This document shows positions 19,017 to 27,541 of a stretch of DNA of 64,000 nucleotides, piece after piece. A model generated the notes under the pieces. It did no database searches. It was not told the DNA's origin and saw only the letters and a list, made by a program, of their open reading frames with translations. How positions within the stretch are numbered: position 1 is the first letter of the stretch; each line of letters opens with the position of its first letter. The DNA comes from an uncultured Saprospiraceae bacterium (lineage in GTDB: Bacteria; Bacteroidota; Bacteroidia; Chitinophagales; Saprospiraceae). The position numbers and the translations under genes were made by a program. The DNA lies in assembly GCA_938007965.1 (NCBI GenBank), contig CALLMH010000004.1, forward strand, positions 62,001 to 126,000, read 5' to 3'.

Positions 19017-19832
19017 ATGGAAAAGACGATCATCGATGCTGGGTCAAGGTCAATACTGCCAAATTTTGGAGAGGTATATAGGTATCGACAGTTATTATTC
19101 AGTCTAGCATGGCGAGATATTAGAGTCAAATATGCACAAACTTATATTGGATTGATTTGGACATTTATTAATCCTATATTTAATCTTATAGTACTTAGTT
19201 TTGTATTTGGCGTGGTAGCAAAGGTAGACACAGGAGAAGTACCACATTTGTTGTTTACAATAGCAGGACTATCAGCATGGACATATTTTTCTACACTATT
19301 AAGTGATGCGGGATCTTCGATCGTAGGCGCTCAGAGTATGATCAAGAAGATATATTTCCCTAGGATAGTAATTCCACTATCAAAAGCCATCTCAGGGCTT
19401 GTTGATTTTGGCGTTACCCTTATATGTTTATTTGCATTGATGATATACTATGGTTATGCGCCAGGACCTTATATTATATGGCTTCCATTATTTCTGCTTT
19501 TGGCACTGTTCAGTGGTTTGGCTGGAGGTATATTGGCGAGTGCACTATCTGTAAGATACAGGGACTTTGGGTTTGTGATACCTATGATAGTACGTCTTGG
19601 CCTATATGCGACACCAGTAGCTTACCAAGCTTCGGCTGTGCCAGAATCATATAAAACACTATTTTACTTAAATCCTATGGTAGGTGTGGTAGAAGGATTC
19701 AGATGGTCTCTATTTGGAACTAATCCGCCTGACCCAATGATGTTTTATTCTATTGCGATCATTTTTGTAGTTTTTATAATCGCTGTGATGTACTTTCATA
19801 AAGTAGAAGCGACTATGGCCGATATCCTTTAA
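19017..19832 (+). CDS. wzm: ABC-2 type O-polysaccharide export permease (Wzm-like)
   Basis: A 271-residue integral membrane protein of the ABC-2 class with about six helices. A cytosolic N-terminus with YRQLLFSLAWRDIRVKYAQT, the typical start of Wzm/KpsM-type permeases, precedes the first helix. The coupling segment SMIKKIYFPRIVIPL and the re-entrant YLNPMVGVVEGFRWSLFG near the C-terminus are also family features. It would form a dimeric channel that moves undecaprenyl-linked O-antigen or another polysaccharide across the inner membrane. The ATPase gene follows 38 bases downstream on the same strand, so the two form an operon. Confidence 0.93.
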   Translation: MEKTIIDAGSRSILPNFGEVYRYRQLLFSLAWRDIRVKYAQTYIGLIWTFINPIFNLIVLSFVFGVVAKVDTGEVPHLLFTIAGLSAWTYFSTLLSDAGSSIVGAQSMIKKIYFPRIVIPLSKAISGLVDFGVTLICLFALMIYYGYAPGPYIIWLPLFLLLALFSGLAGGILASALSVRYRDFGFVIPMIVRLGLYATPVAYQASAVPESYKTLFYLNPMVGVVEGFRWSLFGTNPPDPMMFYSIAIIFVVFIIAVMYFHKVEATMADIL

Positions 19833-19870
19833 TAAGAAATTAAACTAACGAATTAATTACTTTTACTATT

Positions 19871-21010
19871 ATGAGTGATATAGCTATCAAGGTGGAAGAT
19901 TTATCTAAGAAATTCAGTATTGGTAGTAATACCCATAGCACACTGCGTGATACGCTATCAAATGTTTTGTCGAAACAGAAGAAAGAGGAATTTTGGGCTC
20001 TGAAAAATATCAACTTCGATATTAAAAAAGGAGAAGCCGTAGGAATCATTGGTAGAAATGGAGCGGGGAAGAGTACATTACTAAAAATCCTGTCCAAGAT
20101 TACTCGTCCGACTTCAGGAAGGATCGAAATAAATGGTAGACTGTCATCACTCTTGGAAGTGGGAACAGGATTTCACCCAGAACTTACAGGCAGAGAGAAT
20201 ATCTTTCTGAACGGTTCACTTCTAGGTATGTCCAAGGCAGAGATTAAGAGTAAGTTTGATGAGATAGTTGATTTTTCAGGAGTAGAGAAGTTTATTGATA
20301 CACCTGTAAAGCATTATAGTTCTGGGATGTATGTAAGGTTAGCATTTGCAGTAGCGGCTTATTTAAATACAGAAATATTACTTGTTGATGAAGTCCTTGC
20401 TGTTGGAGATGCCGAGTTTCAGAAAAAATGTTTGGGCAAAATGGACGAAGTCACTCAAAGGGGCAAAACGGTACTAATCGTTTCGCATGACAGTAACATT
20501 ATTAAGTCCTTAACTAATAGAGCAATCTTACTTAATAAGGGAGTAATTAAAAGTATTGAAAATTCAAAAAACATATTTGATGTTTATTACGGTCAAGATG
20601 AAATTAGCAATTACATAAGATTCGATAATGCACCACTTAAATCCGTACAGGTGCATTATGTTGATAGACTAGAAATTGAAGTTGACCTTAATATTCCAGA
20701 TAACGTTGATGTGCCTCATTTTTGCTTTATGATATCTAATTCTAGTGGGGATATTATTGGTGCGAATAACCCTAAGTATGAAAAACTAGAAATTCCTGTG
20801 GGCGAAAATCAAAGTAAAATGACTATTTCAGTTGATTCTCCGAGATTGAGATATGGCAAGTATTTCCTTTCAGTTTGGTTAGCGGATGGCGCGAAAAATA
20901 TTTTTGTGTCTCGGGATTGTGTTTCTTTTGATGTTACCACATCTGGAAAAAATGATAGGCATCTTGGATTTATTATACCTCAATTTGATTTAAATTTCGA
21001 TACCCGATAA
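19871..21010 (+). CDS. wzt: ATPase of the O-polysaccharide ABC exporter with carbohydrate-binding tail (Wzt-like)
   Basis: A 379-residue protein. Residues about 1-240 are the nucleotide-binding domain, with Walker A GRNGAGKST, signature YSSGM and Walker B LLVDEVLAVGD. The segment SSLLEVGTGFHPELTGRENI is typical of polysaccharide exporters. Residues about 255-379 form an extra beta-sandwich; in Escherichia coli O9a this Wzt domain binds the modified non-reducing end of the glycan before export. The last 38 bases overlap, tail to tail, the end of a convergent FkbM methyltransferase gene. A methyltransferase and a sulfotransferase beside it suggest that the recognised cap might be a methyl or sulfate group (inference). 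Confidence 0.93.
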   Translation: MSDIAIKVEDLSKKFSIGSNTHSTLRDTLSNVLSKQKKEEFWALKNINFDIKKGEAVGIIGRNGAGKSTLLKILSKITRPTSGRIEINGRLSSLLEVGTGFHPELTGRENIFLNGSLLGMSKAEIKSKFDEIVDFSGVEKFIDTPVKHYSSGMYVRLAFAVAAYLNTEILLVDEVLAVGDAEFQKKCLGKMDEVTQRGKTVLIVSHDSNIIKSLTNRAILLNKGVIKSIENSKNIFDVYYGQDEISNYIRFDNAPLKSVQVHYVDRLEIEVDLNIPDNVDVPHFCFMISNSSGDIIGANNPKYEKLEIPVGENQSKMTISVDSPRLRYGKYFLSVWLADGAKNIFVSRDCVSFDVTTSGKNDRHLGFIIPQFDLNFDTR

Positions 21011-21770
21011 TTGATGAAAAATGTCTGTTGTTTCTTGAAATAGTAAATCCTTTTTTTTCAAAGAACTTTTCATAGTACATTAGACTTTGGTTTTTATTCA
21101 AATGGAATTCAATATTAAAACTTTGTAAGTTATCTAGCCAACTATGATTGCTGTTTGATAAGATGTCAATTTCAGCTCCTTCAATATCCATTTTTAGAAA
21201 ATCTACTACTCCATAGCTTTTTACTATTTCATTGATATCTACCAATTGGACTGTTATCACATCTTCATTTTTGGGATCTAAGTCTTCGACTCTATAAGCA
21301 TTAGTTTTATTTTTGATGGAATACGTCGAAGTGATATTCTTTGACCATACGCCTTGTTGTTTTATCTCAATGTTTTCATATGGAGATATATTAGTAAGTG
21401 CTAGGATTGCATTGTCTTTATCTAATTCATAGCCTATTATTGAAGCATTGGGATATAGACTTGCATAATGACAACATGTCGAGCCTATATTTGCTCCTAG
21501 ATCTAAAATGGTAGGCTTATCGGATAATTGTATTTCAGAGGGAGGTAGGTGATACTCAAGATTAAAAGTACCTAGAAGCGTTCTTTCATCAATTCTATTA
21601 TTTCGAATAAGTATTGGGAAATTCAACTTTCGGGGCGAAACTAATATCTCTTTTTCTTCGCTATATACATAAGAGAACATGACAAGCTTTAAGGAATCTA
21701 CTACTGGCAGAATTTTAAACAAATGCTTACATCTAGACAATATAGCTAGTGTTTTTTGAATATATTTCAA
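20973..21770 (-). CDS. FkbM family SAM-dependent methyltransferase
   Basis: A 265-residue protein with the FkbM pattern: SAM-binding loop ILDLGANIGST near residue 90, acidic ribose-binding YELDKDN, then VDFLKMDIEGAEIDIL, the family signature. FkbM enzymes O-methylate sugars or polyketides and are common in O-antigen and capsule loci. The only canonical in-frame start near the upstream gene is TTG. The sulfotransferase gene lies 4 bases upstream, so they are cotranscribed. Its end overlaps the wzt end by 38 bases on the other strand. The pair looks more AT-rich than the wzm gene, which may mean it was acquired or exchanged separately (impression, not measured). Confidence 0.88.
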   Translation of the reverse strand: MKYIQKTLAILSRCKHLFKILPVVDSLKLVMFSYVYSEEKEILVSPRKLNFPILIRNNRIDERTLLGTFNLEYHLPPSEIQLSDKPTILDLGANIGSTCCHYASLYPNASIIGYELDKDNAILALTNISPYENIEIKQQGVWSKNITSTYSIKNKTNAYRVEDLDPKNEDVITVQLVDINEIVKSYGVVDFLKMDIEGAEIDILSNSNHSWLDNLQSFNIEFHLNKNQSLMYYEKFFEKKGFTISRNNRHFSSIIGYRNLNQIEV

Positions 21771-21774
21771 TGTT

Positions 21775-22425
21775 TTAGTTGATTGTTTTTATTTTATTAT
21801 ATAATGCTATATCGTCTTTGTAAACTTCATTTACAATGCGTTTCATCTCCGAGGTATAGCGATAAGTTGTACTTGAATAATTAGTCCTATTTTTGTGCTC
21901 AAATATAACGTTTACTAACTTTTCTAAATTATCCATTCTTTCATGATTACCGATATCAAATATGTCATCATATGCAATTTGAATCGACATATTTATTTTT
22001 TCTAGCTCAACAGTCATTGCATATGTTTGTGGAGTAAGGTGCATATCTCTCAAAAAAACACTTGGTAGTAACTCAATGAATTTCTCGTAGGTCATTGATT
22101 TAAATGCAATAATTTTTTCAGAATCGGATGTGTCTTTGCTAATCCCTAAATATTCAAAAAATATTTCTTGGCAATGTTCCCATTTGGAAAAGCTATCTGC
22201 AAGCACTATTTTATTTGCGTAAAATGATTCTAGTTTGCGGATTGGATCCCGAAACAATAGATAAAATGGTTTTTTACTTAAGCCTATTTTTTTTAGTAAA
22301 TTTTGAACGAAAAAATCTTTATTATTTATTAAGATAAAATTTTTATCATGCATCAATGAAGAGTACATGACTTTATAATTGGTACATATATAAAATTCTC
22401 TATCTTGAGTTGAAAATACTTTCAC
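21775..22425 (-). CDS. Sulfotransferase family 2-like protein (carbohydrate sulfotransferase)
   Basis: A 216-residue protein starting at GTG. The segment YLLFRDPIRKLESFYANK (Arg59, Ser67) matches the 3'-phosphate binding motif of PAPS-dependent sulfotransferases, especially the family 2 (Sulfotransfer_2) carbohydrate enzymes. The following DMHLTPQTYAM also resembles that family. The N-terminal phosphosulfate-binding loop is degenerate (ICTNYKVMYSSLM), so activity is not certain. It would transfer sulfate from PAPS to a sugar hydroxyl. Cotranscribed with the FkbM methyltransferase and next to an O-polysaccharide exporter, it suggests a sulfated surface glycan. Confidence 0.72.
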   Translation of the reverse strand: MKVFSTQDREFYICTNYKVMYSSLMHDKNFILINNKDFFVQNLLKKIGLSKKPFYLLFRDPIRKLESFYANKIVLADSFSKWEHCQEIFFEYLGISKDTSDSEKIIAFKSMTYEKFIELLPSVFLRDMHLTPQTYAMTVELEKINMSIQIAYDDIFDIGNHERMDNLEKLVNVIFEHKNRTNYSSTTYRYTSEMKRIVNEVYKDDIALYNKIKTIN

Positions 22426-22532
22426 TAATGGTACTTTAGAAATTACCTAAATCGTATAATATTGAAACATAAAGATAGAAGGAATTTCTTTTTAAAATAT
22501 GTACAATTCATTCAATATCACTGCACTAATAT

Positions 22533-23420
22533 ATGAATATAACAATAATCATTTGTACATATAATCGTGGTAGTATTTTAAATGTTATATTAGATAGCCT
22601 TTATGCGCAGATTGGAAATATGGATTCTTTTGAAATTATTGTAATAGATAATAATTCAAATGATAATACCGAATCCATAGTCAAAGATTATCAAATTGTT
22701 GAGCCTAGGATCAAATATGTTTTGGAACGAAGTCAAGGCCTCTCCTTTGCAAGGAACAGAGGGGTAATTGAAGCAAAAAATGATTGGCTGTTTTTTCTAG
22801 ATGACGATGCTAAACTTTTACCAGATAGTCTTTCTCATATTATTGAAATGACAAAAGAATACGATCTATGTACAGGTATTTGGAAAGCATGGTACAAGTC
22901 ACCGCCTCCGAAGTGGTTACCACATTCGACTGGTAATTATATTCTCAAAGGAACAAATGAAATAAGAGATATAGGGGAGGACTACGTAAGTGGAGGAGTC
23001 ATGCTCATCAACAAACATAGACTCCAAGAAATAGGAGGTTTTCCAACTCACCTTGGAATGACAGGTGATAAAGTAGCCTATGGCGAAGAAACCTACGTTG
23101 AAGAAGAATTCAAAAAGCGAGGCTGGAAAGTGGGTATCAATCCCAATATAGTAATCGATCATCTAGTCGGCGAACATAAGTATAATCTCGATTGGCACTT
23201 AGAAGCTGCAGAGGCAAAAGGAAGAGATATGCAGCTGATCAGAAAATCGAATAGTAAGATGTCTGCATGGTTGGGACTTATCAAGAGCGTCCTTTTCGAT
23301 TGGATAAAACCACTGGTAAAATTAATCGTTAGGTCTGAATATTATCGTCAAAACTTCATTATTGACTACATCGGCAATATTAGATTCTATAAAGGGATTC
23401 TTGGAACATTTAAAAAGTAA
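22533..23420 (+). CDS. Family 2 glycosyltransferase
   Basis: A 295-residue GT-A fold enzyme. The N-terminus ITIIICTYNRGSIL and IDNNSNDNT bind the nucleotide sugar, SFARNRGVIEA follows, and the metal-binding acidic motif is FLDDDA (Asp90-92). A basic, aromatic C-terminal third could contact the membrane, but no clear transmembrane helix is present. It likely adds a sugar to the surface polysaccharide exported by the neighbouring Wzm/Wzt pair. Donor and acceptor cannot be predicted. The next gene is convergent, with only 14 bases between the stops. Confidence 0.9.
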   Translation: MNITIIICTYNRGSILNVILDSLYAQIGNMDSFEIIVIDNNSNDNTESIVKDYQIVEPRIKYVLERSQGLSFARNRGVIEAKNDWLFFLDDDAKLLPDSLSHIIEMTKEYDLCTGIWKAWYKSPPPKWLPHSTGNYILKGTNEIRDIGEDYVSGGVMLINKHRLQEIGGFPTHLGMTGDKVAYGEETYVEEEFKKRGWKVGINPNIVIDHLVGEHKYNLDWHLEAAEAKGRDMQLIRKSNSKMSAWLGLIKSVLFDWIKPLVKLIVRSEYYRQNFIIDYIGNIRFYKGILGTFKK

Positions 23421-23434
23421 TTGAGTCTCTTTAT

Positions 23435-24298
23435 TCACCCTAACAACACAATCTTCCAATACCTCACCCACGTCATTGGTAATATACTTTTCTTGATACC
23501 TTTCATTATTGTTTTTAGTTCGGAGTATGATACGCCCATTTCATTAGCATTGACCATACAAGAGAGGAGATATTGCTGTTGTACTGGGCCAAGATAGAGG
23601 TCACGATATGATACATCGGCTAGGTACTTCTCCATGATATCGAGTGTCTTATTCATGCTAGGTATATCTTCGTATGCATGTAGGATACTTCTACCAGCAT
23701 GTTCTAGTGCTACTACTGTTCTCAGTTCTATTTGTTTCCACTGCGCTCGATAGAGGATCGGAATCATGTAAGCTTTGTCTTCCCAAGATTTTATATCCGG
23801 GAATCTGGTTGATTTTGCAAGTGACTCGTGTATACATAGATCTAATACTCCAGCATAATTCTGCAGGATAAATGGTATCTGTTCGTACTCCGATGAGTGA
23901 AATGTAGATTCGGATAATATGGCTCCATTTTCTTTTTTGAAGGTGACTCCAGTCTTGAAAATCTCAGCTTGTGGATGATCTTTCATTCCATTTTCAAACG
24001 CTTCTAAGTGATCCTCAAGGTACCAATCATCACTGTCTAGAAAACAGATCCAAGTCCCTCTAGCATTATGCAGTCCAGCATTTCTCGCGATACTTCTTCC
24101 CTTGTTTTCTTGGAATCCATACATGATTCTACGATCTTTGAAGGAAAACACCACTTCCTTCGTATTGTCAGTAGATCCATCATCGATGATGATCAGTTCC
24201 CAATCTGTGACGGACTGAGCTATTACACTTGCTATAGCAGTCGATATCAGATGTGATCGATTATATGTGGGCAGTATGATAGAAAATTTTGGCTCCAT
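23435..24298 (-). CDS. Family 2 glycosyltransferase
   Basis: I use the ATG giving MEPKFSIILPTYNRSHLIS (287 residues). An upstream in-frame extension of 29 codons is not family-like. The protein shows the GT2 start IILPTYNR, IIDDGSTDNT, SIARNAGL and the metal-binding CFLDSDD. The C-terminal part (PVQQQYLLSCMVNANEMG and beyond) is helical. It probably works on the same cell-surface glycan as the convergent glycosyltransferase gene next to it. The opposite strand and separate promoter mean it is regulated on its own. Confidence 0.9.
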   Translation of the reverse strand: MEPKFSIILPTYNRSHLISTAIASVIAQSVTDWELIIIDDGSTDNTKEVVFSFKDRRIMYGFQENKGRSIARNAGLHNARGTWICFLDSDDWYLEDHLEAFENGMKDHPQAEIFKTGVTFKKENGAILSESTFHSSEYEQIPFILQNYAGVLDLCIHESLAKSTRFPDIKSWEDKAYMIPILYRAQWKQIELRTVVALEHAGRSILHAYEDIPSMNKTLDIMEKYLADVSYRDLYLGPVQQQYLLSCMVNANEMGVSYSELKTIMKGIKKSILPMTWVRYWKIVLLG

Positions 24299-24972
24299 AT
24301 TGTGTGTAAAGGTAATCAATGATTTGATGAAAAGTGTAATCAATTTATTCAAGTGGATTGCGTGATATTGATTTTTAAGCTGCAATAGATTTTCTAATAC
24401 ACAGTTCGGTTTAGAATATATAAATACAATTGCCCGCTAGTTTTTTCGAAAATGACAAACTAAAATTAAACCTAAGATTCACTCAGTTCTCATTCAAAAC
24501 GTATAATGAACAGACAGTGAAGTGATTTATACAAAAGCTTGGACCCTTAATCATCTGAACCGATCTTATTGATCCTTTGGTCAGTAAAAATCTTAGAGCC
24601 TGAAGTATTAAACTACTCATAAAATTCTATTGACCAATAATAATTTGTCAATCTATTCGTCCTAATTAGCCCAATAATAATAAAGTAGGACAGGTAAAAA
24701 TCAACTTAGGTATAATATTTGATATTAGATATATATGTAATATGTAAAACGACGTTTAATCTATGATTTCGTTCTTTTTTTAATGTTCGTAATTTATAAT
24801 TATGTAAAACTCCAAAGTCTGATCAATAGGAAATTACTATTTCTGACGTTGATCTAAGTCATAGCTAATAGACAGTCTAGTAATCGAAAGTCGATAAGCG
24901 AAGGTTAAGCATGACTTGTGAAAGCAAACGCGAATAATTGTACAATCTATCAGTCTAAAAAAATATGAGCTC
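24299..24972. other. Long AT-rich intergenic region
   Basis: A 674-base spacer between divergent genes. I see no open frame with protein-like character, no tRNA and no strong hairpin. Two short near-identical pieces (CCAATAATAAT) occur around 24630 and 24670. It probably contains promoters for both flanking genes, but no box matches the Bacteroidota consensus well. Confidence 0.5.
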
Positions 24973-26145
24973 ATGAAAATTTTGTTATCACTTATTTTTT
25001 CTGGATTATTTTGTCTTGTTCATGCTGAGGACAATAGCAAACTGGCGCAGAGCTATATCAATAGTTACAAAGCGGTAGCTATTCAGGAAATGCATCGGAC
25101 AGGCATCCCCGCGAGTATCAAATTAGCTCAAGGATTATTGGAGTCAGATTGGGGGAGAAGTGATCTCGCCAAAACTGCCAACAACCACTTCGGTATCAAG
25201 TGTGGGGGTAAGTGGAAAGGAGGAACATTCTACAAAGAAGATGATGATAAAAACTCTAGAGGTCAATTGATAGAAAGTTGTTTTCGATCATTTGGTAGCC
25301 CTACAGAATCCTACATGGCGCACTCTGATTTTTTGTCTGATCCAAAGAAGGAATACAGGTATGGTTTCTTATTTGATTATAGCTCGACCGATTACAAGGC
25401 ATGGGCAAAAGGTCTAAAGAAATCAGGATACGCTACAGATCCAAATTATCCCAATAAACTTATACAAATCATAGAAAACTATGAATTATACAAGTATGAT
25501 CAGCCAATAAAGACCGTCCATACTGAGAAATCATATGCTTCTGTCAATAGTAGTGACCGAATCCCTGATAGGGTGTCATTACCTAAGACCAATACCAGAG
25601 ATACAAAGAAGAAACACAGTAAAATAAAGGAAAGAACTTCGACCAATGCAGAAGCAAAAGTAGATTCAAAACCTACCCTAAGGATGCCAGCAAAGCACGT
25701 CTCTAGACTAAGTTACAGCATAGATGCGATTAATAAATGCAGGAAAGTCACCGCCAAAGGAGGTGAGACCTTGGGAGAATTATCTCGCATTGTTGGTGTA
25801 TCTGTAGATGAAATAATCGCTTTCAATGAAATCTATATTACGAAAGATGATCTCCTAGAATCTGGAGTAAATGTATATCTAGAAAAGAAAAAAAGAAGCT
25901 ATAGAGGTGGAGATGCTTTTCATCTTGTAAAAGAAGGTGAAACTATGGAATCAATCGCACAACTATATGGGATAAGAGTAAAAAGCTTATATGCCAAAAA
26001 TAGAATGCCAAAAGGTAGTAAAACCATCCCTGGTGTGAAATTAAGTCTAGCCAAAAGTGTCAGTCTTAGCGAACGACCAAGATTTGACTTAGGAAATAGC
26101 GCCAGAAGGCACAAATTCTTATTTGAAGATGAAGCAAAAAAATAA
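24973..26145 (+). CDS. Secreted glucosaminidase (FlgJ/LytG type) with two LysM domains
   Basis: A 390-residue protein. The signal peptide ends CLVHAED (about residue 18). Residues about 25-165 form a mannosyl-glycoprotein endo-beta-N-acetylglucosaminidase domain; the catalytic Glu57 sits in KLAQGLLESDWG, followed by NNHFGIKC and the C-terminal YATDPNYPNKLI. A charged linker follows. Two LysM modules at about 256-305 and 316-362 (FHLVKEGETMESIAQLYGI) bind peptidoglycan. It cleaves peptidoglycan glycan strands in the periplasm, for growth or for inserting large envelope complexes. It stands alone between two long spacers. Confidence 0.92.
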   Translation: MKILLSLIFSGLFCLVHAEDNSKLAQSYINSYKAVAIQEMHRTGIPASIKLAQGLLESDWGRSDLAKTANNHFGIKCGGKWKGGTFYKEDDDKNSRGQLIESCFRSFGSPTESYMAHSDFLSDPKKEYRYGFLFDYSSTDYKAWAKGLKKSGYATDPNYPNKLIQIIENYELYKYDQPIKTVHTEKSYASVNSSDRIPDRVSLPKTNTRDTKKKHSKIKERTSTNAEAKVDSKPTLRMPAKHVSRLSYSIDAINKCRKVTAKGGETLGELSRIVGVSVDEIIAFNEIYITKDDLLESGVNVYLEKKKRSYRGGDAFHLVKEGETMESIAQLYGIRVKSLYAKNRMPKGSKTIPGVKLSLAKSVSLSERPRFDLGNSARRHKFLFEDEAKK

Positions 26146-26470
26146 TTTTGTTAAAATATATACATAATTACGTTTATAAAATAGGAATGTTGGGCCTCGA
26201 TGGAGTGGATATTCCTTATCATTAAGGTATTCATACCATTATTTTTACGGATATAAATAATAATTAATTTTATTACATATTATGATCTTTTAAAATGGGA
26301 AAACTAAAGATTCTATGTTACTAGCAATTCCCAAAAAGGACTATTTTTGCAATCATTGACTATTATTTTTTAAGATTCAAATTATTGAAAATCAGAAGAT
26401 TGAAAAATAGTTGTAAAAATATTGCCTTTTGGTATAAGTTTTAAAGGGTATTTATTCGTTAGTAAGTAGC
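26146..26470. other. Intergenic region before the lipid A operon
   Basis: A 325-base spacer with no gene. It carries a loose third match to the dispersed intergenic repeat (26224-26254) and, near its right end, the likely lpxD promoter listed separately. Confidence 0.45.
26410..26442 (+). promoter_or_regulatory. Candidate promoter of the lpxD operon
   Basis: GTTG at 26410-26413 and TAAGTTTT at 26435-26442 are 21 bases apart, close to the Bacteroidota pattern TTTG / TAnnTTTG, with seven of eight positions matching in the -7 box. The box ends 28 bases before the start codon. Confidence 0.35.
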
Positions 26471-27535
26471 ATGAAAATAACAACCGGACAAATAGCAACT
26501 ATAGTTGAAGGTACCGTTGACGGCGATCCCGACGTAGTTATTCACGGACCTAGTCCTATAGAAGAGGGTAGACCTGGAACAGTAAGTTTCCTATCCAATC
26601 CTAAATACGAGCAATTTTTGTACAGTACAAATGCTTCGGCGGTATTGGTACATGAAGATTTCTCTCCTGCCATGAAGATCAATCCGAGTTTGATTAGGGT
26701 GAAGGATGTAGGTGTATCGATTGCAAAATTATTTGAACATTTCAGCACTAGACACGAGACTCCTCATAGTATTTCAGAGCATGCTTATATTCATGAAGAA
26801 GCATTGTTATCTCCTAATATAAGCGTAGGTATGTACAGTGTGATATCTGCCGATGCGAAGGTGGGGACAGGGACTATCATACATTCTCAAGTATTCATAG
26901 GTAAGAATGTAACACTAGGTAAGAATGTAACCTTACATGCTGGTGTGAAAGTCTATCATGACTGCGTAATAGGGGACAATTGCATCTTACACAGTAATGT
27001 GGTCGTAGGGTCCGATGGTTTCGGATTTACTAAAAATGCAGCTGGCCAATATGAAAAAATCCCTCATCTAGGTAAAGTAATCATAGAATCCAATGTAGAA
27101 ATCGGAAGTAATAGTACGGTAGATAGAGGTACTATCGGGGATACGATCTTGAGAAAAGGAGTGAAACTCGATAATCTGGTCCAAATCGCACACAATGCTG
27201 AAGTCGGTGAGAATACCGTGATGGCTTCTCAATCGGGAGTCGCAGGCAGTTCTAAGGTGGGCAAAAACTGTGTAATCGGCGGTCAGGTAGGTATAATAGG
27301 CCACCTAAAAATAGCCGATGGGACAATGATCCAAGGTCAAAGCGGTGTGACGCGCAGTGTAACGAAGGAAGGTGCTAAGTTATACGGTACTCCCGCTATC
27401 TCTTATCAAAATTACTTGAGGTCATATTCTCACTTCAAGAGTCTGCCAGACCTAGCCAAAGAAGTAAGATTACTAAAACAAGAAATAGATAAATTGAAAA
27501 ATCTAAATTCTTCGAAAATAAACCCCGAAAAATAG
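26471..27535 (+). CDS. lpxD: UDP-3-O-acylglucosamine N-acyltransferase LpxD
   Basis: A 354-residue enzyme of lipid A synthesis. It transfers a 3-hydroxyacyl chain from acyl carrier protein to the 2-amino group of UDP-3-O-acylglucosamine, in the cytosol. The N-terminal uridine-binding domain (residues about 1-100, with GTVSFLSNPKYEQFL) precedes a left-handed beta helix of hexapeptide repeats. Catalytic His241 lies in VQIAHNAEVGEN. DGFGFTKNAAGQYEKIPHLG is also a family signature. A C-terminal helix, ending near LKQEIDKLKNL, trimerises. The next gene follows after 6 bases, so lpxD leads a tight operon. Confidence 0.97.
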   Translation: MKITTGQIATIVEGTVDGDPDVVIHGPSPIEEGRPGTVSFLSNPKYEQFLYSTNASAVLVHEDFSPAMKINPSLIRVKDVGVSIAKLFEHFSTRHETPHSISEHAYIHEEALLSPNISVGMYSVISADAKVGTGTIIHSQVFIGKNVTLGKNVTLHAGVKVYHDCVIGDNCILHSNVVVGSDGFGFTKNAAGQYEKIPHLGKVIIESNVEIGSNSTVDRGTIGDTILRKGVKLDNLVQIAHNAEVGENTVMASQSGVAGSSKVGKNCVIGGQVGIIGHLKIADGTMIQGQSGVTRSVTKEGAKLYGTPAISYQNYLRSYSHFKSLPDLAKEVRLLKQEIDKLKNLNSSKINPEK

Positions 27536-27541
27536 GTAGGG

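Noticed and set aside
24299-24972. tRNA or small RNA gene in the long spacer
   Set aside because: No cloverleaf arms, no T-loop GTTCGA-type motif and no strong hairpin with T-run were found by eye.
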